32,543 nt of DNA from the NCBI GenBank assembly GCA_003561535.1, contig PWWI01000247.1, forward strand, positions 1 to 32,543. The letters run 5' to 3'. The notes beneath the pieces are model-generated. The model was not told where the DNA came from, searched no databases, and saw only the letters and a program-made list of their open reading frames with translations. This document shows positions 24,916 through 32,543 of this stretch, piece by piece. Each line of letters starts with the position of its first letter. Position 1 is the first letter of the stretch. The position numbers were made by a program, and so were the translations under genes. Source of the stretch: Nitriliruptoraceae bacterium. GTDB lineage: Bacteria > Actinomycetota > Nitriliruptoria > Nitriliruptorales > Nitriliruptoraceae.

Positions 24916-25965
24916 GTGGACCTGACGCTCGAGCTGCTGCGGCGGGCACCGAAGGTGCTCCTGCACGACCACCTCGATGGCGGGCTGCGCCCTGAGACCG
25001 TGCTCGACCTGGCCCGCTCCGTCGGGCACCAGCTCCCGGCGACCGACCCGGCCGACCTGGCGCGGTGGTTCCTCCAGGGTGGTCGCGGCGCCGATCTCGA
25101 CCGGTACCTGGCGGCCTTCGGGCACACCGTCGCGCTGCTGCAGACCGAGGCCGCCCTGGCCCGGGTCGCTCGGGAGTGCGTGGAGGACCTGGACGCGGAC
25201 GGGGTGGTCTACGCCGAGGTCCGCTACGCCCCCGAGCTGTCCACCTCGGGAGGGCTCCGGCTCGACGCGGTGTTCGACGCGCTCGCCGAGGGGCTGGCCG
25301 CGGGTCCGCGCACGGTCGAGGTCCGGTTGCTGACCTGCATCATGCGCCAGGAGGGCCGCGGCGAGGAGGTCGTGACGGCGGCACTCGGCGCCCGCGACCG
25401 TGGGGTTCCCGTGGTCGGGATCGATCTCGCCGGCCCCGAGAGCGGGTTCCCGGCCTCCCGCCACGCCGACGCGCTGCGCCGGGCACGTGATGGCGGTCTG
25501 CACCTGACCCTGCACGCGGGGGAGGCCGTGGGGCCCTCCTCGATCGCCGACGCCCTCGACCAGGGTGCCGAGCGGCTCGGGCACGGGGTGCGGATCGTGG
25601 AGGATCTGGCGGCGGACGGCCCCCCCGGCCCCGTGGCCCAGCGGGTCCTGGCGGGCGGGGTGCCCCTGGAGCTGTGCCCGACCTCCAACCTGCACACCGG
25701 CGTCGTCGACCACCTCGCCGACCACCCGGTGGAGCGGCTGCGTCGTGCCGGCTTCCGGGTCACGGTGTCCACCGACAACCGGCTGATGAGCGGCGTCACC
25801 CTGTCCGAGGAGCTCGCCGCGACCGCGGCGAGCCACGGGTGGCAGCTCGAGGATGTCCGGGCCGTCACCGACACCGCCGCCGAGGTGGCCTTCCTCGACG
25901 ACGAGGCGGCCCGTCAGGCCCTGCGGGGACAGATCGAGCGGGGCTTCGCCGCGCTGCGGCCGTGA
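24916..25965 (+). CDS. add: Adenosine deaminase
   Basis: LLRRAPKVLLHDHLDGGLRPETVLDLA (HxH); DGVVYAEVRYAPELS; LTLHAGEAVGPSSIADALDQGAERLGHGVRI; LELCPTSNLHTGVV; VTVSTDNRLMSGVTLSEE. Confidence 0.95.
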   Translation: MDLTLELLRRAPKVLLHDHLDGGLRPETVLDLARSVGHQLPATDPADLARWFLQGGRGADLDRYLAAFGHTVALLQTEAALARVARECVEDLDADGVVYAEVRYAPELSTSGGLRLDAVFDALAEGLAAGPRTVEVRLLTCIMRQEGRGEEVVTAALGARDRGVPVVGIDLAGPESGFPASRHADALRRARDGGLHLTLHAGEAVGPSSIADALDQGAERLGHGVRIVEDLAADGPPGPVAQRVLAGGVPLELCPTSNLHTGVVDHLADHPVERLRRAGFRVTVSTDNRLMSGVTLSEELAATAASHGWQLEDVRAVTDTAAEVAFLDDEAARQALRGQIERGFAALRP

Positions 25966-26021
25966 GCGGGGACACGGACCATCGACCTCAGCCCCGCCGG
26001 TGTGGCCGGACACGCCGGCGG

Positions 26022-26027
26022 TAGGCT
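26022..26027 (+). promoter_or_regulatory. Actinobacterial -10-like element (CGGTAGGCT) upstream of yebC
   Basis: TAGGCT, 32 bp upstream of the yebC GTG. Same motif class as before ruvC and yajC. Confidence 0.4.
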
Positions 26028-26058
26028 CTCCGCTCGTCGGAAGTGTGAGGAGCGAGCC

Positions 26059-26814
26059 GTGGCGGGTCACAGCAAGTGGGCCAACATCAAGCACCGCAAG
26101 GCGGCCCAGGACAAGAAGCGTGGCAAGCAGTTCGCGAAGCTGATCCGCGCGATCGAGTCCGCCGCCCGTGAGGCCGGGACCTCCGACCCGGAGATGAGCC
26201 CCTCGCTCGGCCTGGCCGTGCAGAAGGCCAAGGACGCCGACGTCCCCAAGGACAACATCGAGCGGGCCTGCAAGCGTGGGGCGGGCGAGATGGACGGAGC
26301 CGCCGCCTACGAGACGGCGACCTACGAGGGGTACGCGCCGGGTGGGGTCGCCGTGCTGGTCGACGTGCTCACCGACAACCGCAACCGCACCGCCTCCGAC
26401 GTCCGCAGTGCCTTCAGCCGGTCCGGTGGCAACCTCGCCGAGCCAGGCAGCGTGTCCTTCCTCTTCCCCCGCCGCGGCCAGGTCGTGGTCGACGCCGAGG
26501 GTGTCGATGAGGACGCCCTGCTGCTGGTGGGTCTCGACGCGGGGATGGAGGACCTCGAACCCGAGGAGACGACGTTCACCGCCTGGTGCGACCCCTCGGA
26601 CGTCATCGGGCTGAGGAACGCCCTGGAGGAGGCCGGCTACCGGATCGTGGAGGCGGGCTCGACGATGGTCCCGGCGTCCACGGTGCCGATCTCCGACAAG
26701 GGGGACGCGGCGAAGGTGCTGCGACTGCTCGACGCGCTCGACGACAACGACGACGTGCAGGACGTCTACGCCAACCTCGACATCGAACCGGAGCTGCTGG
26801 ACGCGCTCGAGTAG
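26059..26814 (+). CDS. yebC: YebC/PmpR family DNA-binding regulatory protein
   Basis: MAGHSKWANIKHRKAAQDKKRGKQFAKLIRAIESAAREAG...LGLAVQKAKDADVPKDNIERACKRGAGEMDGAAAYETATYEGYAPGGVAVLVDVLTDNRNRT. Confidence 0.98.
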   Translation: MAGHSKWANIKHRKAAQDKKRGKQFAKLIRAIESAAREAGTSDPEMSPSLGLAVQKAKDADVPKDNIERACKRGAGEMDGAAAYETATYEGYAPGGVAVLVDVLTDNRNRTASDVRSAFSRSGGNLAEPGSVSFLFPRRGQVVVDAEGVDEDALLLVGLDAGMEDLEPEETTFTAWCDPSDVIGLRNALEEAGYRIVEAGSTMVPASTVPISDKGDAAKVLRLLDALDDNDDVQDVYANLDIEPELLDALE

Positions 26815-26832
26815 TAGCCGACGCCCGCCGCC

Positions 26833-26868
26833 GGTCCCGGGTGCCGTCCGGTCGTGCCTGCCGGGACC
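26833..26868 (+). terminator. Stem-loop downstream of yebC (possible U-less terminator)
   Basis: GGTCCCGG (26833-26840) / CCGGGACC (26861-26868), 8-bp perfect stem with a 20-nt loop. Confidence 0.35.
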
Positions 26869-26893
26869 TGACGCTCCCGGCTGGTAGGGTCGG

Positions 26894-26907
26894 CGAACGT
26901 CTGTTCG
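26894..26907. promoter_or_regulatory. LexA/SOS box candidate upstream of ruvCAB
   Basis: CGAAC-GTCT-GTTCG matches the GAAC-N4-GTTC core known from Gram-positive/mycobacterial SOS boxes. It lies just downstream of the extended -10-like TGGTAGGGT (26882-26890). Confidence 0.7.
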
Positions 26908-26938
26908 TCAGTGGTGTTCGTCAGTGGTGTTCGTCAGT
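26903..26938. repeat. 13-bp tandem repeat GTTCGTCAGTGGT (about 2.8 copies)
   Basis: GTTCGTCAGTGGT / GTTCGTCAGTGGT / GTTCGTCAGT, read directly. The first copy shares GTTCG with the SOS-box right half. Confidence 0.9.
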
Positions 26939-26980
26939 CGTTCGCGTCACCCGATCGTGTCGTCGGTCTCCGGAGGTCCC

Positions 26981-27601
26981 GTGGCAGGAGCGATGCTGGT
27001 CCTCGGCGTCGATCCGGGGTTGACCCGGTGCGGACTCGGCGTCGTCAGCGGGCCCGCCGACCGGCCCCGGGTGATCGCCCAGGAGTGCCTGCGGACCACG
27101 CCGGCGACACCGCTCGAGCAGCGGCTGCTCGCCCTGCACGAGGGGATCTCGGCCCTCATCGAGGTGCACCGTCCCGATGCGGTCGCCGTCGAACGGGTGC
27201 TGTTCTCCGCCAACGCCCGCACCGCCATGGCGACCGGCCAGGCCGCCGGCGTCGCCCTGCTGGCCGCCGCGCACGCCGGGGTGGCGGTGACCTCCTACAG
27301 CCCCAACGACGTGAAGCTGACCGTGGCGGGCGACGGGGCGGCGGACAAGACGGCCGTGGCCCGGCTGGTGACGGCGCAGCTGGGCCTTTCCGAGGTCCCA
27401 CGCCCGGCCGACGTGGCCGATGCCCTGGCGGTCGCGCTGACCCACCTGGCTCGTAGCCGGCTCGCCGTGCTGACCGCGGACACCCCGGCCGCCGCGGCGG
27501 TGACGGCCGCCCACAGCGACGCCGCGCGTTCCGGCCGTGGCGGGTGGGAGGCCCACCTGGCGGCCCGAGGCCTGCTCCCGGGGGCGGGGGGTCGCTCGTG
27601 A
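26981..27601 (+). CDS. ruvC: Holliday junction endodeoxyribonuclease RuvC
   Basis: [18 protein letters not shown]...[32 protein letters not shown]...[25 protein letters not shown]...[18 protein letters not shown] at 26981 with upstream GGAGG. Confidence 0.96.
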   Translation: MAGAMLVLGVDPGLTRCGLGVVSGPADRPRVIAQECLRTTPATPLEQRLLALHEGISALIEVHRPDAVAVERVLFSANARTAMATGQAAGVALLAAAHAGVAVTSYSPNDVKLTVAGDGAADKTAVARLVTAQLGLSEVPRPADVADALAVALTHLARSRLAVLTADTPAAAAVTAAHSDAARSGRGGWEAHLAARGLLPGAGGRS

Positions 27602-28212
27602 TCGCCCGGCTGACCGGCACGGTCCTCGAACGCACCGCGACCGCGGTGGTCGTCGACGTCCGCGGGGTCGGGTACCTCGTCCACGTCACCCCGGGAGCCG
27701 ATGTGCCCCCGCGGGGCCAGGAGGTGACCCTCCACACCTCCCTGCAGGTGCGCGAGGACGCCATGACCTTGTACGGGTTCACCAGCGCCGCCGAGCTGGG
27801 GCTGTTCGAGCTCCTGCTCACCTCCTCCGGGGTCGGGCCCCGGCTGGCCCTGGCGGCGCTCGGCACCCACCGACCCGACGTCCTGCGCACGGCCATCGCG
27901 GCCGACGACCAGGCCACGCTCACCGCGATCCCCGGTGTCGGCCGCAAGGTCGCCCAGCGCCTGGTGCTGGAGCTGAAGGACAAGGTCGGCGTCGTCGCTG
28001 CGGTGGCGGCCCACGACAGCGGTGGTGGCGCGGCGAGCCTGCCGGTTGGCGCGGTCGAGGAAGCTCGGGACGCGTTGGTGGCGCTCGGCTACTCGGCCGG
28101 CGAGGTCGCAGGAGCGCTGGCGGCGGTGGGCGAGGCCACACCGGAGGACAGCGCAGAGCTCCTCCGCGCCGCGTTGCGCCACCTGGGCACCGCGCGGGCG
28201 GGTCAGGGATGA
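27598..28212 (+). CDS. ruvA: Holliday junction branch migration protein RuvA
   Basis: [31 protein letters not shown]...[44 protein letters not shown]...[24 protein letters not shown] overlap with ruvC. Confidence 0.97.
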   Translation: MIARLTGTVLERTATAVVVDVRGVGYLVHVTPGADVPPRGQEVTLHTSLQVREDAMTLYGFTSAAELGLFELLLTSSGVGPRLALAALGTHRPDVLRTAIAADDQATLTAIPGVGRKVAQRLVLELKDKVGVVAAVAAHDSGGGAASLPVGAVEEARDALVALGYSAGEVAGALAAVGEATPEDSAELLRAALRHLGTARAGQG

Positions 28213-29297
28213 CCGGGGCTCCGCGCGAGGACGACGTGCTCGGGTCCGAGGCACTGCCGGGCGAGGACCGTCTGGACGCGAGTCTGCGCCCGGCCCGGCT
28301 CGAGGAGTTCGTGGGCCAGGACCGGGTCCGCCGGCAGCTCGAGCTCGTGCTGACCGGGGCGCGGCAGCGCGGCCAGGCCGCGGACCACGTGCTGCTGTCC
28401 GGCGCTCCGGGACTGGGCAAGACCACCCTGGCCGCCATCGTCGCCGCCGAGGTCGGGGCCAGCTTCCGGGCCACCTCGGGTCCGGCCATCGAACGGCCGG
28501 GTGACCTCGCCGCGATCCTCACCGGGCTCGAGCCCGGTGACGTGCTGTTCCTCGACGAGGTGCACCGTCTGCCCCGCACCGTCGAGGAGGTCCTCTACCC
28601 GGCGATGGAGGACTACCAGCTCGACATCGTGATCGGGAAGGGGCCCGGTGCCCGGTCCATCCGACTCGACCTGCCCCGGTTCACCCTGGTCGGTGCCACC
28701 ACCCGGACCGGTCTGATCTCCTCGCCGCTGAGGGATCGGTTCGGGTTCTCGGCCCACCTCGAGCACTACGAGGTGGCCGAGCTCGAGCGGATCGTGACGC
28801 GCTCGGCCGGGCTGCTGTCCGTCCCCATCGCCGGCGACGCCGCGGTGGAGATCGCCAGCCGGTCCCGGGGCACCCCCCGGATCGCCAACCGGCTGCTGCG
28901 CCGCGTCCGGGACGTGGCCGAGGTCGAGGGGGACGGCCAGGTCGACCTCGCGCTGGCCCGTCGGGCACTGGAGCTGTTCGACGTGGACGAGCTGGGGCTC
29001 GACCGGCTCGACCGGCGCGTGCTCGAGGCGCTGGTGGACCGGTTCGGGGGTGGACCCGTCGGGCTCACCACCCTGGCGACCGCCGTCACCGAGGAGCCCG
29101 ACACCCTCGAGGACGCGGTGGAGCCCTTCCTGCTGCGCTGCGGGCTGCTGCAGCGCACCCCCAGGGGACGGATCGCGACGCTCGGCGCCTACGCCCACCT
29201 CGGACGCTCGGCGCCGTCTCCAGGGGCAGGGGTCGATCCCCGGCGACCGGGCGCCGTCCCGCTGTTCGGCCCCGAGGGGGAACCTTCCCGCGAGTGA
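28209..29297 (+). CDS. ruvB: Holliday junction branch migration helicase RuvB
   Basis: [26 protein letters not shown]...[63 protein letters not shown]...[22 protein letters not shown]. Confidence 0.98.
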   Translation: MTGAPREDDVLGSEALPGEDRLDASLRPARLEEFVGQDRVRRQLELVLTGARQRGQAADHVLLSGAPGLGKTTLAAIVAAEVGASFRATSGPAIERPGDLAAILTGLEPGDVLFLDEVHRLPRTVEEVLYPAMEDYQLDIVIGKGPGARSIRLDLPRFTLVGATTRTGLISSPLRDRFGFSAHLEHYEVAELERIVTRSAGLLSVPIAGDAAVEIASRSRGTPRIANRLLRRVRDVAEVEGDGQVDLALARRALELFDVDELGLDRLDRRVLEALVDRFGGGPVGLTTLATAVTEEPDTLEDAVEPFLLRCGLLQRTPRGRIATLGAYAHLGRSAPSPGAGVDPRRPGAVPLFGPEGEPSRE

Positions 29298-29405
29298 GCG
29301 CCGGCGCGGCCCGCGATCTCCGGGGCGTCGGGGAGGCGGTAGCTTCACCGGTCCGCTGCCGGTTCCTGTGCCGCGCGGATCGTCGGCGGAGCGTCGGGAG
29401 GTGCC

Positions 29406-30926
29406 GTGCAGCTGGAACTGGGCGTGGACCCGCTGATCCTGCTCGCGTCCGCCCTGCTGCTCGGCGCCGTCCTGACCGCGGCCTTCGCCGCCAAGCCGGG
29501 CAGCCGCTTCCGCGTCCCGGGTGCCCTGCTGTTCCTGGTCATCGGCATGGTGGTCGGCGACGACGGCCTGGGGTTGGTGTCGTTGGCCGACACCGACCTG
29601 GTCCGCGACCTCGGCATCGTGGCTCTGCTCGTGATCCTGTTCGAGGGCGGGCTGACCACCAAGACCACCGACCTCCGACTGGCGGCACTCCCAGGCCTCG
29701 CGCTCGCCACGGTCGGGGTCGTCCTGACCGCCGGGCTGACCGGCGTCGGCACGTGGCTGCTGCTCGACGTCGATCTCGCGACGGGTCTGCTGGTCGGGGC
29801 GGTGATCGCCTCCACCGATGCCGCCGCGGTGTTCTCCATGATGCGGACCACGCCCATGCCGCGGCGGGTGTCCGCCGTGGTTCGCATCGAGTCCGGCGCG
29901 AACGACCCGATCGCGGTGATGCTGACCGTGGGCCTGTTGACCACCTTCACCGACCAGCCGGCCGGGGTGCTGGACTGGGCGCAGTTCGCGGCGGTCCAGC
30001 TCGGTGGGGGACTGCTCCTGGGGGCGCTGGTCGGCGGCGCCGGGGTGTGGCTGCTGCGCCGTGTGGACCTCGGTGCGGTCGGGCTGTACCCGGTGCTGGC
30101 GGCGGCGATCGCCGGGGTGGCCTACGGGAGCGCCGCACTGCTGGGGGCGTCGGGGTTCGTCGCCGTCTACCTCGCCGGCTTCCTCATCGGGGCCTACGTG
30201 CCGCGGCACCGGCGGGCGATCCTGGGGTTCCACGAGGCGATCGCCAACGCCTCGGAGATCGGCCTGTTCCTGCTGCTCGGGTTGCTGGTGTTCCCCTCCC
30301 GGCTCCCGGCGGTGTTCCTACCGGCCATGGCGGTCGCCGGGATCCTGATCCTGCTGGCCCGACCGGCGGCGGTGTGGACCTGCACGCTCTTCAGCGGACT
30401 GAAGTGGCGGGAACGCACGGTGATCAGCTGGGCTGGGCTGCGGGGTGCCGTCCCCATCGTGCTGGCGACCTTCCCGCTCACCGCCGGCGTCCCGGGCTCC
30501 GCCACGCTGTTCGACGTGGTGTTCTTCGTGGTGCTGGTCAGCGTCCTGTTGCAGGGCACCACGCTCCTGCCGCTGGTCCGCCGGCTCGGGCTCGAGGAAA
30601 CGCGACCGGCGTGGGCCCCCGTCGCCGAGGCGCTGCCGCTGGACGATGTGGACGTGGACCTCATCGAGCTCAACGTCACGGCCGACCTCGCGATCGTGGA
30701 CCGCACGCTCCGTGACATCGGTCCGCCCGGGGTCGGTCGGGTCGTGGCGGTGGTCCGTGACGAGCGGGTGTTGGTCCCCACCGGTGCCACCCGGCTGCTC
30801 GCCGGTGACGTGCTCCTGCTGACCTGCGTGCGGGAGCGCGACCGGGACGTCGCAGCGTCGGTCACCGCCTGGGCCCGGGGGGAGCCGCAGCCGGGGTCAC
30901 GTGGCGGCGACCCCCACGGCCGGTAG
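29406..30926 (+). CDS. CPA1-type cation/proton antiporter with C-terminal TrkA-C domain (NhaP2-like)
   Basis: Multiple TM segments, ILFEGGLTTKTTDLR, AVIASTDAAAVFSMMR, RIESGANDPIAVMLTVGL, ISWAGLRGAVPIVLATFPL. C-terminal LIELNVTADLAIVDRTLRDIG...VLVPTGATRLLAGDVLLLTC resembles RCK_C. Confidence 0.94.
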   Translation: MQLELGVDPLILLASALLLGAVLTAAFAAKPGSRFRVPGALLFLVIGMVVGDDGLGLVSLADTDLVRDLGIVALLVILFEGGLTTKTTDLRLAALPGLALATVGVVLTAGLTGVGTWLLLDVDLATGLLVGAVIASTDAAAVFSMMRTTPMPRRVSAVVRIESGANDPIAVMLTVGLLTTFTDQPAGVLDWAQFAAVQLGGGLLLGALVGGAGVWLLRRVDLGAVGLYPVLAAAIAGVAYGSAALLGASGFVAVYLAGFLIGAYVPRHRRAILGFHEAIANASEIGLFLLLGLLVFPSRLPAVFLPAMAVAGILILLARPAAVWTCTLFSGLKWRERTVISWAGLRGAVPIVLATFPLTAGVPGSATLFDVVFFVVLVSVLLQGTTLLPLVRRLGLEETRPAWAPVAEALPLDDVDVDLIELNVTADLAIVDRTLRDIGPPGVGRVVAVVRDERVLVPTGATRLLAGDVLLLTCVRERDRDVAASVTAWARGEPQPGSRGGDPHGR

Positions 30927-30941
30927 GATGCCGGTTCACAC

Positions 30942-30960
30942 CGCCCGCCTCAGGCGGGCG
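30942..30960 (+). terminator. Stem-loop in the yajC leader / antiporter 3' region
   Basis: CGCCCGCC-TCA-GGCGGGCG, 8-bp perfect stem (9 with the T/A pair). It sits 16 bp after the antiporter stop and just after TAGGAT (30924-30929). Confidence 0.5.
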
Positions 30961-31088
30961 TCGTCGCGTCCGGTGATGGAGCGCACCGAGGGCCGTCCGG
31001 TCCCGGCCGGCAACCGCCGGGGGCCCCGGTTGGTCGATGCGACGCGGACCCCACCCGGATCCACGAGGTCCGTGACGGAGGATGACAC

Positions 31089-31412
31089 GTGGAAGAGTTC
31101 ACGGGCCTACTGCTGCCCATCGCGTTCCTCGCGGGGCTCTACCTGCTGCTGATCCGACCGCAGCAGAAGCGGCGCAAGCAGCAGGAGCACATGGTGCGGA
31201 CCCTGGAGGTCGGCGACGACATCGTCACGATCGGCGGTCTCCACGGTCGCGTGGTGGCCCTCTCCGACGCCAGCATGGACATCGCGGTCGATGCCGACGA
31301 GGACGTGATCCTGCGCTACGAGCGGTCGTCACTGGCACGGATCGTCGCCGATGACGTGCCCGGGGACGTGCCCGAGGGCGAGCCGGATGACGACGGGGGC
31401 GACCAGACGTGA
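31089..31412 (+). CDS. yajC: Preprotein translocase subunit YajC
   Basis: MEEFTGLLLPIAFLAGLYLLLIRPQQKRRKQQEHMVRTLEVGDDIVTIGGLHGRVV. Confidence 0.95.
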   Translation: MEEFTGLLLPIAFLAGLYLLLIRPQQKRRKQQEHMVRTLEVGDDIVTIGGLHGRVVALSDASMDIAVDADEDVILRYERSSLARIVADDVPGDVPEGEPDDDGGDQT

Positions 31413-32311
31413 GCGAGCGCTCCCGAGCGGTGCCTCCGGTCAACGACACCGTCGACCCTGCCGCGGCCACCCGCGCCGACGCGGAGGTGCCCGCTGAGGT
31501 GGACGACCCGTCACCGTCGGCCCTGACCGACCCCGCCACCGCCATCCGGGGCTCGGCCGAGGCTGCGCTACTGCGGGGGATCGATGCGGCGGACGCGGTC
31601 GAGGAGGCCCGGACGGTCGCCCTCGACGCCGAGCGGCGCACCGGCTCCCAGGTGGACGTGCTCACCCTGCTGCAGCGGGACGAGGTCGTCAGCGCCTTCA
31701 TCAAGCTCTCCGACCAGTTCCTCGGCAGCCTCGGGTTCACCGAGCACGGCTTCCGGCACGCCAACCTGGTGGGTCGCATCGCCCACAACGTGCTCCACCA
31801 CCTCGGTGCCGACGACGAGTTGTCGGATCTCGCGGCCGTGGCCGGCTACCTGCACGACATCGGCAACGTGGTGACCAGGGCCAACCACGGGCTGTCGAGC
31901 GCCTGGATCGCCTACGACGCGCTGCGCCGCCTGGAGGTCGACCCCTACCGGATCGGACTGGTACTTTCGGCGGTCGGCAACCATGAGGAACAGTACGGCT
32001 CGGCGATCGGTCCCGTCGGCGCAGCGGTCATCCTGGCGGACAAGTCCGATGTCCACCGCTCCAGGGTCCGCAAGGGTGCGGACACCACCGCCGACATCCA
32101 CGACCGGGTCAACGACGCCGTGACCCACTCCTTCCTCCGGGTCGACGCCGACGCGGCCTCGATCACCCTCGAACTGGAGCTCGACACCGAGCGGTCGACG
32201 GTGATCGAGTACTTCGAGATCTTCCTGGACCGCATGGTGATGTGCCGGCGTGCGGCCCGCACCCTCGGCTGTGACTTCCGCATCACGGCCAACGGCGTCC
32301 CGCTCGGTTGA
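31409..32311 (+). CDS. HD domain-containing phosphohydrolase-like protein
   Basis: GFRHANLVGRIAHNVLHHLG...LAAVAGYLHDIGNVVTRANHGLSSAWIAYDAL...GNHEEQYGSAIGPVGAAVILADKSDVHRSRVRKG. GTGA overlap with yajC. Confidence 0.9.
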   Translation: MSERSRAVPPVNDTVDPAAATRADAEVPAEVDDPSPSALTDPATAIRGSAEAALLRGIDAADAVEEARTVALDAERRTGSQVDVLTLLQRDEVVSAFIKLSDQFLGSLGFTEHGFRHANLVGRIAHNVLHHLGADDELSDLAAVAGYLHDIGNVVTRANHGLSSAWIAYDALRRLEVDPYRIGLVLSAVGNHEEQYGSAIGPVGAAVILADKSDVHRSRVRKGADTTADIHDRVNDAVTHSFLRVDADAASITLELELDTERSTVIEYFEIFLDRMVMCRRAARTLGCDFRITANGVPLG

Positions 32312-32338
32312 GCCGCCCCACCTGACGAGGAACCACCC

Positions 32339-32543
32339 GTGGACAAACGCCCCCTGATCGCCAGCATCACCGTCGTGCTGCTCGTCGTGGTGTCCGCTGG
32401 CGTCTACCTCGGTCTCGGGGCGCGACCGAACCTCGGTCTGGACCTCCAGGGTGGGATCAGCGCGATCTACACCCCCCGGCTGCCCCCCGGCGCCGAGGAG
32501 CCCGAGGACCTCGAGGAGATCATCGACGAGACGATCGAGGTCA
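32339..32543 (+). CDS. secD: Protein translocase subunit SecD, partial (runs off window)
   Basis: VDKRPLIASITVVLLVVVSAGVYLGLGARPNLGLDLQGGISAIYTP: SecD N-terminal TM followed by the NLGLDLQGG motif. Confidence 0.93.
   Translation, partial: MDKRPLIASITVVLLVVVSAGVYLGLGARPNLGLDLQGGISAIYTPRLPPGAEEPEDLEEIIDETIEV

Noticed and set aside
24457-26094. 545-aa minus ORF opposite the M42 and add genes
   Set aside because: Antisense shadow of two well-supported + strand genes.
26903-26938. Tandem repeat as a CRISPR or iteron array
   Set aside because: Repeat unit is 13 bp with no unique spacers and under 3 copies. It is not a CRISPR, and no Rep-like gene is nearby to support iterons.
28203-30233. 676-aa minus ORF spanning ruvB and the antiporter
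   Set aside because: Spans two convincing + strand genes; Gln/Gly/His/Arg-rich translation is a GC-frame artefact.
1-32543. Transposases, prophage genes, tRNA/rRNA genes, toxin-antitoxin pairs, restriction or abortive-infection systems
   Set aside because: None recognised in any ORF or intergenic region by inspection; no claim made.

Overview
High-GC actinobacterial-type chromosomal window, possibly Nitriliruptoria-like (taxon is inference only). About 30 protein-coding genes are supported, and no RNA genes, CRISPR arrays or transposases were seen. Left to right: a partial FAD oxidoreductase and a GlpA/LhgO-like FAD/[2Fe-2S] oxidoreductase (-); SURF1 (-); acetamidase/formamidase (+); a small lipoprotein (+); a GNAT protein (-); an LLM/F420-type oxidoreductase (+); a PhzF-family protein (-). 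Next come the two core genes for the osmoprotectant N-acetylglutaminylglutamine amide (asnO-type amidotransferase and ngg GNAT/ATP-grasp). These are followed by an oligopeptide-type ABC transporter, an M20 carbamoylase/hydantoinase-family hydrolase, an isochorismatase-family hydrolase and an RpiR regulator in one translationally coupled module. After that: rhomboid protease (-), PAS-PAS-GGDEF diguanylate cyclase (-), the third NAGGN-trio gene (M42 peptidase), adenosine deaminase, yebC, ruvC-ruvA-ruvB, a CPA1 antiporter, yajC, an HD-domain protein and the start of secD. The main points of interest are: (i) the NAGGN trio is split by about 11.7 kb, with a complete carbamoyl/peptide uptake-and-hydrolysis module in between; (ii) that module has a readable promoter with an inverted-repeat operator candidate; (iii) a LexA-like SOS box fused to a 13-bp tandem repeat lies upstream of ruvCAB; (iv) a perfect 20-bp palindrome covers the SURF1 start and -10 region; (v) an HD protein sits inside the yajC-secD cluster. 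All family calls come from reading the translations; no database search was run.
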